A stretch of DNA of 64,000 nucleotides from Streptomyces fradiae ATCC 10745 = DSM 40063. Its GTDB lineage: Bacteria; Actinomycetota; Actinomycetes; Streptomycetales; Streptomycetaceae. The DNA is taken from the NCBI RefSeq assembly GCF_008704425.1, contig NZ_CP023696.1, positions 1,908,501-1,972,500 on the forward strand, written 5' to 3'. The stretch's first letter is position 1. Every line of letters starts with the position of its first letter. This document shows, in pieces, positions 42,084 through 50,027 of this stretch. The notes under the pieces were generated by a model, which was not told the DNA's origin, ran no database searches, and was given only the letters and a program-made list of their open reading frames with translations. Both the position numbers and the translations under genes were made by a program.

Positions 42084-43018
42084 GGGCGCTGCGCATCGGG
42101 ATCGCCGACCTCTTCTCGCCGTCCCCCGACAGCTGGGCCCGGTACATGTTCGCGTCGGCCGTGACGGACGCGGCGGACCGGCTGGGCCTGGCCGTGGAGG
42201 TCGCGGCGTACGGGGCCGACCTGACCCGCCCGGTGGCGGAGTGCGGCATCGCCTGGGACGAGCTGCCGGGTCTCGACGGGCTGGTGGTGACCGGCGGGGA
42301 GCCGACCCGCGCCGCCGTCGCCGAGGAGCCGGCCCTGGCGGTGGTCGACCGCATCCTCACCCGCACGGCGGACCGGGTCGCCTCGACGGTGTACTCCTGC
42401 CAGTCGGCGCACGCCGCGCTGCACCTGCTGCACGGGCTGGAGCGCAGCCGGCTGCCGCACAAGCGGCAGGGCGTCTTCGGCCACCGGGTGCGCGGCGCCG
42501 GGCCGCTCACCGCCGGCCTGCGCGGCCGGGTGCTCGTACCGCACTCGCGGTGGAACACCGTGCCGGCCGAGGCGCTGCGGCGGGCGGGGGTCACGGTCGC
42601 CCTGGAGTCCGAGGACGGCGCCTGGTCCCTGGCGACCGGCGACGACGGGCTGCGGCACGTCTTCAGCCAGGGGCACCCCGAGTACCTGCGGGAGACCCTG
42701 CTGAGCGAGTACCGGCGGGACCTGCGCCGGTACGCCGCCGGGCAGGCCGCGCACCTGCCGGACCTGCCGCGGGGCTATCTGAGGGCGGAGGCGGAGGAGG
42801 CGCTCCTCGCCTTCGCCGAGAAGCTCCGGGAGCAGCGCGACCCGCTGCTGCTGGAGAGCTTCCCCGACCGGGCCGCCGCCGACGGCGTGGACGACGGCTG
42901 GCTGGCCGACTCCCGGGCCTTCTTCGCCAACTGGCTGGGGGCCCTCGACGACACGAGCAAGCGGAGGCTTGAGCACCGTGCTGAACTGGCACTGGCCCGA
43001 CGACGTGCGGGCCGTTGA
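42080..43018 (+). CDS. MetA-like homoserine O-acyltransferase (HTS family)
   Basis: A 312-residue glutamine-amidotransferase-fold acyltransferase. Conserved MetA features are GLVVTGGEPTRAAV, nucleophile Cys107 in VYSCQSAHAALHLLHGLER, KRQGVFGHRV, VPHSRWNTV, the GHPEY motif with His199 and Glu201, and SRAFFANWLG at the end. MetA transfers a succinyl or acetyl group from CoA to the hydroxyl of homoserine. Its length equals E. coli MetA. It overlaps the MetZ-like gene by 4 nt, so the pair would make an activated homoserine(-like) ester and then replace the ester. No other methionine genes are in the window. Confidence 0.85.
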   Translation: MRALRIGIADLFSPSPDSWARYMFASAVTDAADRLGLAVEVAAYGADLTRPVAECGIAWDELPGLDGLVVTGGEPTRAAVAEEPALAVVDRILTRTADRVASTVYSCQSAHAALHLLHGLERSRLPHKRQGVFGHRVRGAGPLTAGLRGRVLVPHSRWNTVPAEALRRAGVTVALESEDGAWSLATGDDGLRHVFSQGHPEYLRETLLSEYRRDLRRYAAGQAAHLPDLPRGYLRAEAEEALLAFAEKLREQRDPLLLESFPDRAAADGVDDGWLADSRAFFANWLGALDDTSKRRLEHRAELALARRRAGR

Positions 43019-43547
43019 GAAGGACCTCGCCCGGATGCTGGCGGCGAGCGCCGCGGACGACGGCATCCTGGGCTACGCCGAGGCCCCCTCGGACGCGCAG
43101 CTGGAGGGGTTCGTCTCCGGGGTGGAGCGGCTGGTCGCCGAGGGCGCCGGGCACCTGCTGATCGGCGAGGACGCGGAAGGGGTGGCCGCCATGTGCCTGA
43201 TGAAGACCAACTCCATGCCGAACTGCCGCCACCTCGCCGAGGTCATGAAGGCGTACCTCGACCCGCGCGTGCGCGGCACGTCCGCCGTGTTCCAGCTCGT
43301 CGCGCAGGTCTGCGAGCGGGCCGCCGGGGCGGGCGTGGAGACGCTCGTCATCGACGTGCGGGAGGGCTCGAAGGCGCACCGGGTGTGGTCGCGGTTCGGC
43401 TTCACCTCGTACGGGGTGCTCGACGACTACGCGCGCGTGGACGGGGTGTCGTACCGCGGCCACTACATGCGGCACGGGGTGCGCGAGCTGGCGGCCTCCG
43501 TCGCCGACCGCACGCGGGAGCGGGCGGGTACGCCGCCGAAGGGCTGA
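42978..43547 (+). CDS. GNAT family N-acetyltransferase
   Basis: A 189-residue acetyl-CoA-dependent transferase. The GNAT core shows AMCLMKTNSMPNC (strand 4), the loop MKAYLDPRVRGTSAVFQLV that binds pyrophosphate (a loose R-x-x-G-x-A form), VETLVIDVREGSKAHRVWSR and FGFTSYGVLDDYARV. The GTG at 42978 has GGAGG 10 nt upstream; a TTG at 42969 is too close to it. The first 41 nt overlap the MetA-like gene, so it belongs to the same transcript. It may acetylate the product's amino group for self-protection or as a biosynthetic step (inference). Confidence 0.85.
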   Translation: MLNWHWPDDVRAVEKDLARMLAASAADDGILGYAEAPSDAQLEGFVSGVERLVAEGAGHLLIGEDAEGVAAMCLMKTNSMPNCRHLAEVMKAYLDPRVRGTSAVFQLVAQVCERAAGAGVETLVIDVREGSKAHRVWSRFGFTSYGVLDDYARVDGVSYRGHYMRHGVRELAASVADRTRERAGTPPKG

Positions 43548-43666
43548 CCGTCCATCAGGTGAACGTCCACTGGCCGGAATCGCCGGGCGGCCGTGTACTG
43601 AACGCGTACCCTCACTTACCCATCGGAGTCCGGCGCGCCGGCGATGACACACAGGCAGGGAGAGAG

Positions 43667-45109
43667 ATGCCGCCCTTCGAGGAAGAGACGAGTGCGCGTA
43701 CCCCCGAAGAGCCCGGCCCGCCCGACCCCGCCGGCACCGGCCCCGCCTCCCGCGCGGGCGCCGGCGCGGGCGCGGGCGCCGATGCCGGCGCGCCCGCCCC
43801 GGCGGCGGCCCCCGGCGGCGCGAAGGCGTCCCGGCACGGGCGGACGCTGCTGCTCGTGGCCGTCTCGCTGGGCTTCGTCATCGCGCTCCTGTCCTCGTCG
43901 ATCAAGAACACGCTGACCGCGTTCTACGTCTCCATGACGGAGGACTTCGGCGTCTCGCGCGGCACGTTCGCCATCGCGCCGTCCGCGTTCATGCTGACGT
44001 ACGCCATCGCGTCGCCCGTGATGGGCTTCGTCGCCGACCGGTTCGGGGCGCGCAAGTCCCTGGCGGGCGGGCTGGTGCTGGGCGGTGTGCTCTTCCTGGC
44101 CGGCGGCCTCACCGAGTCGTTCGCGGTCTTCACCCTGGTGTACGGGGTGGGTCTGGCCGTCTCGTACACGGCCGTCTCGTACGTGCCGCTGGGCGTGCTG
44201 GTGGACGAGATGTTCCCGCCGCACCGGCGCGGTCTCACCTACGCCATCCTGATGAACGGGACGGCGGTCGGCTTCATCGCGCTGCTGCCGCTGTGGATCC
44301 ACCTGGACGAGGGCACCGTGTGGCGCTCGGTGTTCCAGTGGCTCGGCGTGACCCTGCTGGTCGTCACCGTGCTCGCGCTGCTCCTGCTGCCCAAGGAGCC
44401 GTCCGCCGCGGCGGAGGCCCCGGGCGGCGCGGCGCCGGAGCGGAAGTCGAGCGCGGGCATGCTGTCGGAGGTGCTCGGCTCGCGGGTGTTCTGGACGGTC
44501 AGCCTCGCCTTCTTCGGCTGCGGCGTCACCATGGCCTTCGTCGACGTGCACCTGGTGGCGCACCTGGACCACATCGGCCTCGGCGGTTCGGTGGCCGGTA
44601 CGACGGTGGCGCTGCTGGGCGCGGCGGAGATCGTGGGCGCGCTGATCGCCGGCTACTACTGCGACCGGGGGCACGGGCTGAAGGTGCTGGCCGGCAGCTA
44701 CCTGGTGCGGTCGCTGTCGCTGGTGGTGCTGATGGCGGCGCCGACGGCGCTCGCCGCGAACGTCTTCGGCCTGCTGTTCGGCATCACCTACCTGGGCACG
44801 GTCGTCGCCAGCTCCATGTACCTGATCAACTCGCTGGACGCGCGGGCCAAGGGCCTGGCGCTGGGCCTGATGTGGTTCATCCACCAGATCGGCGCGTTCG
44901 TCGCCAGCGAGGGCGGCGGCATCAGCTACGACACGCTGCGGTCGTACGACCCGGTGGTCGTCGGCTCCGCGGTCATCGCCCTGGTGTCCACCGTGATCGT
45001 CGCGGTCTGGCTGCCGAAGGCGCTGCGCGCGGCGCGGGACGGTGCCGGGGACCCGACCGGAGGCGGCCCGGCGGGCGGGGGCAGGGCCGAGGCCGCCGCC
45101 GAGCGCTGA
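43667..45109 (+). CDS. MFS transporter, last gene of the cluster
   Basis: A 480-residue transporter with an unusual Pro/Ala/Gly-rich cytoplasmic N-terminal tail of about 60 residues and 12 hydrophobic helices. MGFVADRFGARKSLAGG is the MFS loop 2-3 signature, and the central loop (about 245-270) is long and polar. It resembles the oxalate/monocarboxylate-type MFS group rather than drug exporters. ATG at 43667 follows CAGGGAGAG. A 119-bp gap separates it from the GNAT gene, and TACCCT at 43606-43611 may be a -10 box, so it could be transcribed independently. Confidence 0.88.
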   Translation: MPPFEEETSARTPEEPGPPDPAGTGPASRAGAGAGAGADAGAPAPAAAPGGAKASRHGRTLLLVAVSLGFVIALLSSSIKNTLTAFYVSMTEDFGVSRGTFAIAPSAFMLTYAIASPVMGFVADRFGARKSLAGGLVLGGVLFLAGGLTESFAVFTLVYGVGLAVSYTAVSYVPLGVLVDEMFPPHRRGLTYAILMNGTAVGFIALLPLWIHLDEGTVWRSVFQWLGVTLLVVTVLALLLLPKEPSAAAEAPGGAAPERKSSAGMLSEVLGSRVFWTVSLAFFGCGVTMAFVDVHLVAHLDHIGLGGSVAGTTVALLGAAEIVGALIAGYYCDRGHGLKVLAGSYLVRSLSLVVLMAAPTALAANVFGLLFGITYLGTVVASSMYLINSLDARAKGLALGLMWFIHQIGAFVASEGGGISYDTLRSYDPVVVGSAVIALVSTVIVAVWLPKALRAARDGAGDPTGGGPAGGGRAEAAAER

Positions 45110-45207
45110 GCACCGCGCCGCCCGGCCCCGCGGCCGGGCGGCCCGGCCGCGTACCGGGCCGCCGGCCGATCAGCGGACCGCACGGCTGATCACCGGGGCC
45201 GGCCGGC

Positions 45208-45408
45208 TCAGATGCCGTGGCCGTGCCCGCCCCGCTGCTCCTGGGCGGGGCGGTCGCCGCGCTCGCCGGTCTCCACCCCGCCGGGGCCCAGTCCGGGCGC
45301 CACCCTGCCGGCGAGGACCCCGGCGTAGTACGCCCAGAAGAACAGCAGCACGAGCAGCGCGACGAAACCGAGCAGATGCCGCGGCGGCGCCCAGCGGGAA
45401 CCCGCCAT
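45208..45408 (-). CDS. Small single-pass membrane protein with His tail
   Basis: A 66-residue protein: MAGSRWAPPRHLLGFVALLV leads one transmembrane helix (to about residue 32), then a Gly/Pro/Glu-rich tail ending RGGHGHGI. GGGGGAGAG lies directly before the ATG at 45408, an excellent ribosome-binding site. The C-terminal His residues could bind metal. It is convergent with the MFS gene and divergent from the STAND regulator. No known family recognised. Confidence 0.65.
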   Translation of the reverse strand: MAGSRWAPPRHLLGFVALLVLLFFWAYYAGVLAGRVAPGLGPGGVETGERGDRPAQEQRGGHGHGI

Positions 45409-45866
45409 CTCTCCCCCTCGCAGTATGCGGCCGGGCCGTTCCCGGTGCCGCGATGGTAAGCATTCCGGGAGGGCGGGCGGAACAGCGCCCGCCGCCTTTC
45501 CCGCGCACACCCGGCGCGGCCTGGCGGACGGCCCCGCGCAAAGGCGGAACCGGACGGCGGGACGCCCGCGGACCGTATACGAAACCGCGCGGGCGAAACC
45601 GTCCGGGTGTTCCCGGGAACAACCCGAGAACATCCCGGGAAGCCCTCGCGCAAAGCCGCGCAAAGGATCGGGAAAAACTCCCGGCACACGGGAACCAGAC
45701 CCCTCCGGAAACCGACCCCCCGACCGTCGGCCGGGGACCGGAACACGCCAACTCCCTTCTCAGCATGCGGAATCATCGTTGACGGCACCGGCCGACCGTA
45801 CGGTACGGTGACGCGCACAGCGCATCACCCACCGACCTTGGGACTTCGGGGGAGGGAGCGGGCAGC
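45409..45866. other. 458-bp regulatory gap before the STAND regulator
   Basis: This gap is richer in A and in non-repetitive sequence than most gaps here. It contains the exact 12-bp palindrome GTTCCCGGGAAC (45609-45620), a second CCCGGGAA at 45634-45641 and the promoter at 45779-45809. No credible open frame is present. Confidence 0.55.
45779..45809 (+). promoter_or_regulatory. Promoter of the STAND regulator gene
   Basis: TTGACG (45779-45784) and TACGGT (45804-45809) are separated by 19 bp; an overlapping TACGGT at 45799-45804 gives 14 bp. The leader to the GTG at 45867 is about 50 nt. Confidence 0.5.
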
Positions 45867-47261
45867 GTGCCGGACACGGCGGAACTCGACGGAATTCGGA
45901 CACTGGACGAGTTCGTCCTGCATCTGCGCGCGCTGAAGACGCGGACGGGAAATCCGTCCATCACCGAGATAACGCGGCGCGTGCACCGCGACTGGCGCCG
46001 CGAGGGCCGCCCGAGAAGCGAACTCCCCGCCCGTTCGACCGTGGGGAACTGCTTCCAGACGGGCCGCCGGCGGCCGAATCCCGATCTCCTGCTCGCGGTC
46101 GTCAGGGCCCTCACCGGCGACGACCGCGCGGTGGTGGCCGCCTGGAGCCGCGCCCTGCACCACGCCCTGGGCGAGGCGGCGGCCGGCCCCGGCGTCCGGG
46201 TCACCGACCGGCTCGCGCCGCCGCCCGACGGCCCGCTCGTCCACACCGCCGTCGTGGCCGAGGCGCTGCGCCTCGCCGACCTCCCCGGCAGTGGCCGCAC
46301 GGTCGTCCTGGAGGGCCCGGCGGGCACCGGCAAGACGACCCTGGCGCACGCGCTCGCCCGCCGCCTGGCCGCCGCCCGGCGCGCCGACGGCCCCGTCCTC
46401 GTCGTCGACCTGCACGGCACCCACCCGCAGGCGCCTCCGGCGAGCCCGTTCACCGTGCTCGGGCACCTGCTGGGCGCCCTCGGCGTGCCCCCGGCCCGCG
46501 TGCCCTCCTCCACGGACGGCCGCTCCGTCCTGCTGCGCCGCCTCCTGGCCGGTTCCGGCACCGTGCTGCTGCTCGACGACGCGTACGACGCCGCCCAGGT
46601 CCGGCCGCTGCTGCCGGGGCCCCGCGCCGGCCACACCCTGGTCACCACGCGGCGCCTCCCGGCCGCCTGGCCGGAGCTGGGCGGCCGGGTGCGGGTGCCG
46701 CCGTGCGACCCCGCCGACTCGCTGCGCGTCCTGCGGGGCGTGGCGGGCGCCGCCCGGATCGACACGGACCCGCGGGCGGCGCGGCTGATCGCCGAGGCGG
46801 TCGGCCATCTGCCGCAGGCGCTGACCCTGGTGGCCCACCACGTCGCCGCCCACCCGGACTGGCCGCTGGCCGACTACCACGAGCACGTCGTCGCCTCGCT
46901 GGTGCTGCGCGGCGGCATGGGCCGGTCCTTCGCCGCGTCCGAGCGCTCGGTGTCCCCCGAGGCGCGCCGGCTGCTGCGGCTGCTGACCCTCCAACCCGCC
47001 GCGCACGCCGCGCACGCCGACGTGACCGCCGCCGCCCGGCTCGCCGGCACCGGGCCCGCGCGGGCGCGGGCGCTCCTGGCCGAGCTGGTCGCGGCGGCGC
47101 TGGTGGAGGAGGTGGGGCCCGGCCTGTACGCGCTGGGGCGCATGGTGCACGCCTACGCCCGCGCGCGGCTGCGCCTCGACGAGCCCGTCAGCCGCGTCCA
47201 GGAGGCCCTGGCCCGCCTGCACCGGCCCCCGGCACGCAGCGCGCAGACGGTGGGCAACTGA
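45867..47261 (+). CDS. STAND (NB-ARC-like) ATPase with N-terminal XRE-type domain
   Basis: A 464-residue signal-transduction ATPase. Residues 1-100 resemble the helix-turn-helix-like head found on AfsR-type STAND proteins of streptomycetes (SITEITRRVHRDWRRE, then ARSTVGNCFQTGRRRPNPDL). The NB-ARC part has Walker A GPAGTGKTTLAHAL (about 149-162), Walker B VLLLDDAYDA, and a HLPQALTLVAHHVA helix (the GLPLA equivalent). No TPR/WD repeats follow, which is short for the class. It is a candidate regulator of the biosynthetic cluster to its left, but the link is only proximity (about 750 bp). Confidence 0.78.
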   Translation: MPDTAELDGIRTLDEFVLHLRALKTRTGNPSITEITRRVHRDWRREGRPRSELPARSTVGNCFQTGRRRPNPDLLLAVVRALTGDDRAVVAAWSRALHHALGEAAAGPGVRVTDRLAPPPDGPLVHTAVVAEALRLADLPGSGRTVVLEGPAGTGKTTLAHALARRLAAARRADGPVLVVDLHGTHPQAPPASPFTVLGHLLGALGVPPARVPSSTDGRSVLLRRLLAGSGTVLLLDDAYDAAQVRPLLPGPRAGHTLVTTRRLPAAWPELGGRVRVPPCDPADSLRVLRGVAGAARIDTDPRAARLIAEAVGHLPQALTLVAHHVAAHPDWPLADYHEHVVASLVLRGGMGRSFAASERSVSPEARRLLRLLTLQPAAHAAHADVTAAARLAGTGPARARALLAELVAAALVEEVGPGLYALGRMVHAYARARLRLDEPVSRVQEALARLHRPPARSAQTVGN

Positions 47262-47560
47262 CGGGACGTCGCCCCGAGGTGCGCCGCCCGGCGGTGGCGC
47301 ACGGGGACGGGGGCGAGGGAGGAGGCGGGGTGTGGCACGGATCACCCGCGGACCACCTGCGGACCACCGGCCGGCGGCCACGGCCGGGTGCGGGCGGCTC
47401 CGCGGGCGCGGCATGAGGGTGACGCGGGCGTGTCGCGACGCCGGTGCCCGGCGGGGGCTCCACACACTGGGAAGGGCGCCGGGGCCACCGCCTCCGGCTC
47501 GCGCGGGCGTCCCACGGACCGGCGAAACCGCTGGTCAGATCGTTCCTGCCAGGAGACCGC
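47262..47560. other. Gap between STAND regulator and tRNA(CAU), no gene seen
   Basis: 299 bp. Open frames exist on both strands but extend into the tRNA gene and are low-complexity. No terminator with long arms was identified. Confidence 0.5.
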
Positions 47561-47637
47561 TGGTGGGGCGGGTGGGACTCGAACCCACGGCCGACGGATT
47601 ATGAGTCCGCTGCTCTAACCGGCTGAGCTACCGCCCC
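47561..47637 (-). tRNA. tRNA with CAU anticodon (Met or lysidine-type Ile2)
   Basis: Read on the minus strand, it folds into a complete cloverleaf: acceptor GGGGCGG/CCGCCCC, D arm GCTC/GAGC, anticodon stem around CTCATAA (anticodon CAT), T stem GTGGG/CCCAC with TTCGAGT loop. Discriminator A and encoded CCA give 77 nt. The acceptor start GGGGC with A73 resembles streptomycete isoleucine tRNAs, so tRNA-Ile2 (CAU modified to lysidine) is as likely as elongator Met. It lacks the 1-72 mismatch of initiator tRNA. Confidence 0.93.
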
Positions 47638-47817
47638 GTGCGGCGCGTCGCGCACATTTGTGCGCGCCGTCTGCCGCAGCATAGCCGCTCATACGATCTC
47701 CTGCTTCGGATGGTCGGCAACGCACGCCCTGAAGGACGGAGCCCCGCGCCGGATGGTTCCGGAAGCGGTGCGGAACGGGCCCCGGGGGCGTCGGCGGACC
47801 GCCCCGGGAACGCCGAA

Positions 47818-47839
47818 GAGGGCCCCGCTCGGGGCCCTC
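47818..47839 (-). terminator. Terminator after the tRNA-Asn pair
   Basis: GAGGGCCCCG-CT-CGGGGCCCTC is a perfect 10-bp stem, 11 bp beyond the 3' end of the second tRNA-Asn in its direction of transcription. Confidence 0.75.
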
Positions 47840-47850
47840 CTCCGGTACCG

Positions 47851-47923
47851 CTCCCCCGACTGGACTCGAACCAGTAACCCTCCGGTTAACAGCCGAATGC
47901 TCTGCCAATTGAGCTACAGGGGA
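47851..47923 (-). tRNA. tRNA-Asn (GUU), second of tandem pair
   Basis: 73 nt on the minus strand: acceptor TCCCCTG/CGGGGGA, discriminator G, D arm GCTC/GAGC, anticodon loop CTGTTAA (GTT), T arm CTGGT-TCGAGTC-CAG. It differs from its partner mainly in the anticodon stem flank (ATTCGG...CCGGAG). No CCA is encoded. Confidence 0.96.
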
Positions 47924-47928
47924 TCGCG

Positions 47929-48001
47929 CTCCCCCGACTGGACTCGAACCAGTAACCTGCCGGTTAACAGCCGGCTGCTCTGCCAATTGAGCTACAGGGG
48001 A
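47929..48001 (-). tRNA. tRNA-Asn (GUU), first of tandem pair
   Basis: 73 nt, same fold and anticodon GTT as its neighbour, separated by 5 bp. The anticodon stem is AGCCGGCTGTTAACCGGCAG. The two are evidently transcribed together leftwards, ending at the stem-loop at 47818-47839. Confidence 0.96.
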
Positions 48002-48183
48002 TTGCTGCGTTGCACCGAACGTACCCACCTGGGGTCTCCCGGGCGGCGCTCGCTCGCTGCGACACATACATTAGCGCAAGCTGGGGGGTGCTCCGCCAAT
48101 CGGTATCGCCCCGGACCCGGGTGTGACCTCCGCCCCCGCGGGCAGGCGGCCGGCACCGAGGCCTACGGAGAAGGGTGACAGCC

Positions 48184-48483
48184 ATGCGGTACAAGCTCAC
48201 GTTCGTCGTCGGACTGGCCGTCGGGTACGTCCTGGGGACGCGGGCCGGGCGCGAGCGGTACGAGCAGCTGCGCCAGTCGGCGCGGCAGCTCTCGGCCAAC
48301 CCCGCCGTGCGCAACGCCGCGGAGTCGGCCGCGCAGACCGGCCGCCAGGTCGCCGGCCGGGCGTACCACGCGGTCAGCGAGAAGGTCGGCGACCGGATGC
48401 CGGAGTCCGTCACCGAGCGGGTGCGCTCGCTGCGGGAGCAGAACCGGGGCGCCGAGGACGACTGGGGCACCTCCAACACCTGA
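48184..48483 (+). CDS. YtxH-like small membrane-anchored protein
   Basis: A 99-residue protein starting MRYKLTFVVGLAVGYVLGTR, a hydrophobic helix with the glycine pattern of YtxH-type proteins. It is followed by GRERYEQLRQSARQLSANPA and an amphipathic/coiled region. YtxH proteins are general-stress-associated envelope proteins of unknown mechanism. ATG at 48184 follows GGAGAAGG by about 10 nt; a GTG at 48175 is too close to that site. Common in streptomycetes. Confidence 0.8.
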   Translation: MRYKLTFVVGLAVGYVLGTRAGRERYEQLRQSARQLSANPAVRNAAESAAQTGRQVAGRAYHAVSEKVGDRMPESVTERVRSLREQNRGAEDDWGTSNT

Positions 48484-48587
48484 CCGGCGCCCCGCGCTCA
48501 CCGGAGCCCCGCGCGCCCCGCGCGCCGGGGCTCCCGCCGTCTTCCGGCCCGGTCGGGAACGGGCCGGAGTACGGCAGAATCTCCTTC

Positions 48588-50027
48588 ATGGGGATAGTCG
48601 CCGGGTTGGACAGTTCGTCGGGTTTCACGCGCGTCGTCGTCTGCGACACGGACACGGGCGCCGTCCTGCGCCAGGGGTACGCCGCCCACCCCGTGGAGCC
48701 GAAGGCCGCGGACGTCGATCCGCAGGCGTGGCTCCTCTCGCTCGGCGAGGCCGCCGCGGGCGGGCTGCTGGAGGGCGTGCAGGCGATCGGTGTGTGCGCG
48801 CAGGCGCACGGCCTCGTCGCGCTCGACCAGCAGGGCGCCGCCGTGCGGCCCGCGATGGTCGGCAACGACAAGCGGGCACAGGTCGCCGCCGCGGACCTGG
48901 TCGAGGCGCTGGGCGGCCGGCAGGCGTGGGCGGACGCCGTGGGCTGCGTGCCGCAGGCGGCCCAGCCGGTGGCGAAGCTGCGCTGGCTGGCCCGCACCGA
49001 GCCGGAGGCCGCGCGGCGGGTGGCCGCCGTGCTCCAGCCGCAGGACTGGCTGGTGTGGCAGCTCCTGGGGCGGCCGGCGCGGCGCACCACGGACCGGGGC
49101 GGCGCGTCGGGCACGGGCTACTGGTCGGCGGCCACGGGCGCGTACCGGCCTGACCTGGTGGAGCTGGCGCTCGGCTACCGGGTGGCGCTCCCCGAGGTGC
49201 TGGGCCCCGCCGAGCCGGCCGGGGTGACCCCGGAGGGGCTGCTGATCTCGGCGGGCACCGGGGAGACGATGGCCGCCGCGCTGGGCCTGGGCCTGGGACC
49301 GGGCGACGCCGTGGTGTCGCTGGGGGCGTCCGGGTCCGTGATGGCCGTGCACCACGAGGCCACGGCCGATCCGCAGGGCCTCGTCTCGGCGTTCGCCGAC
49401 GCGGTGGGGACGCATCTGCCGGTGGTGTCCACGTCGAACGCGGTGCGGGCGCTGCGCGGGACGGCGGAGATGCTGGGCGTGGAGGGACTCGAGGAGCTGT
49501 CGGCACTGGCGCTGAAGTCGACCCCCGGTGCCTCCGGGCTGGTGCTGCTGCCGTACCTGGAGGGCGAGCGGACGCCGCCGCTGCCGCACACCGCGGGGAC
49601 GCTGAGCGGGCTGCGGCGCGAGTCGATGAAGCCGGAGCACCTGGCGCGGGCGGCGTTCGAGGGGATGCTGTGCGCGCTGGCCGACGCCATGGACGTGCTG
49701 CGGCGGCGGGGCGTGGCGGTGCGCCGGGTGTTCCTGCTGGGTGCGGCGGCGGAGCTGCCCGCGGTGCAGGCGATCGCGCCGGCGGTGTTCGGGGCGCAGG
49801 TCGTCGTCCCGCAGCCGGCGGACTACACGGCGCTGGGGGCCGCGCGGCAGGCCGCGTGGGCGCTGGGCGTGGCCCACGGGACGCTGGCGCCGCAGGCGCC
49901 GCCGCCGTGGCGGGGCGCCGCGGCGCAGGTCTTCGAGCCGGGCGACGAACTGGCGGTGGGCCAGGCGGTGCGCCAGCAGTACGGGGCGACGCGGGACCAG
50001 CTGCACCCGGGCGCTTTCGGCGGGTAG
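48588..50027 (+). CDS. FGGY-family carbohydrate kinase (xylulokinase-like)
   Basis: A 479-residue kinase. The N-terminal FGGY half begins MGIVAGLDSSSGFTRVVVCD (phosphate-1 loop), with AQAHGLVALDQQG and PMVGNDKRAQ-type substrate loops (here PAMVGNDKRAQ). RTTDRGGASGTGYWS holds the Ser/Gly pattern that follows the first substrate block. The C-terminal half has GTGETMAAALGLGLG, LPYLEGERTPPLPHTAG, and VFLLGAAAELPAVQAIAP (the adenosine motif usually GGGAxS). Sequence is closest in style to xylulokinases, but no xylose genes are nearby. The message is probably leaderless from the ATG at 48588 (CAGAAT at 48575-48580). Confidence 0.88.
   Translation: MGIVAGLDSSSGFTRVVVCDTDTGAVLRQGYAAHPVEPKAADVDPQAWLLSLGEAAAGGLLEGVQAIGVCAQAHGLVALDQQGAAVRPAMVGNDKRAQVAAADLVEALGGRQAWADAVGCVPQAAQPVAKLRWLARTEPEAARRVAAVLQPQDWLVWQLLGRPARRTTDRGGASGTGYWSAATGAYRPDLVELALGYRVALPEVLGPAEPAGVTPEGLLISAGTGETMAAALGLGLGPGDAVVSLGASGSVMAVHHEATADPQGLVSAFADAVGTHLPVVSTSNAVRALRGTAEMLGVEGLEELSALALKSTPGASGLVLLPYLEGERTPPLPHTAGTLSGLRRESMKPEHLARAAFEGMLCALADAMDVLRRRGVAVRRVFLLGAAAELPAVQAIAPAVFGAQVVVPQPADYTALGAARQAAWALGVAHGTLAPQAPPPWRGAAAQVFEPGDELAVGQAVRQQYGATRDQLHPGAFGG

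Noticed and set aside
34248..45109. Identification of the cluster as a known beta-ethynylserine or fluopsin pathway
   Set aside because: There is no halogenase, no ATP-grasp or adenylating ligase and no methyltransferase; only the HDO and gamma-PLP components are shared with the first, and the iron enzyme type with the second.
45609..45620. LexA (SOS) box at GTTCCCGGGAAC
   Set aside because: The actinobacterial SOS box has GAAC before GTTC; here the halves are in the opposite order, and no SOS gene follows.
47561..48001. tRNA genes as integration site of a mobile element
   Set aside because: No integrase, excisionase or duplicated tRNA 3' end is visible on either side.
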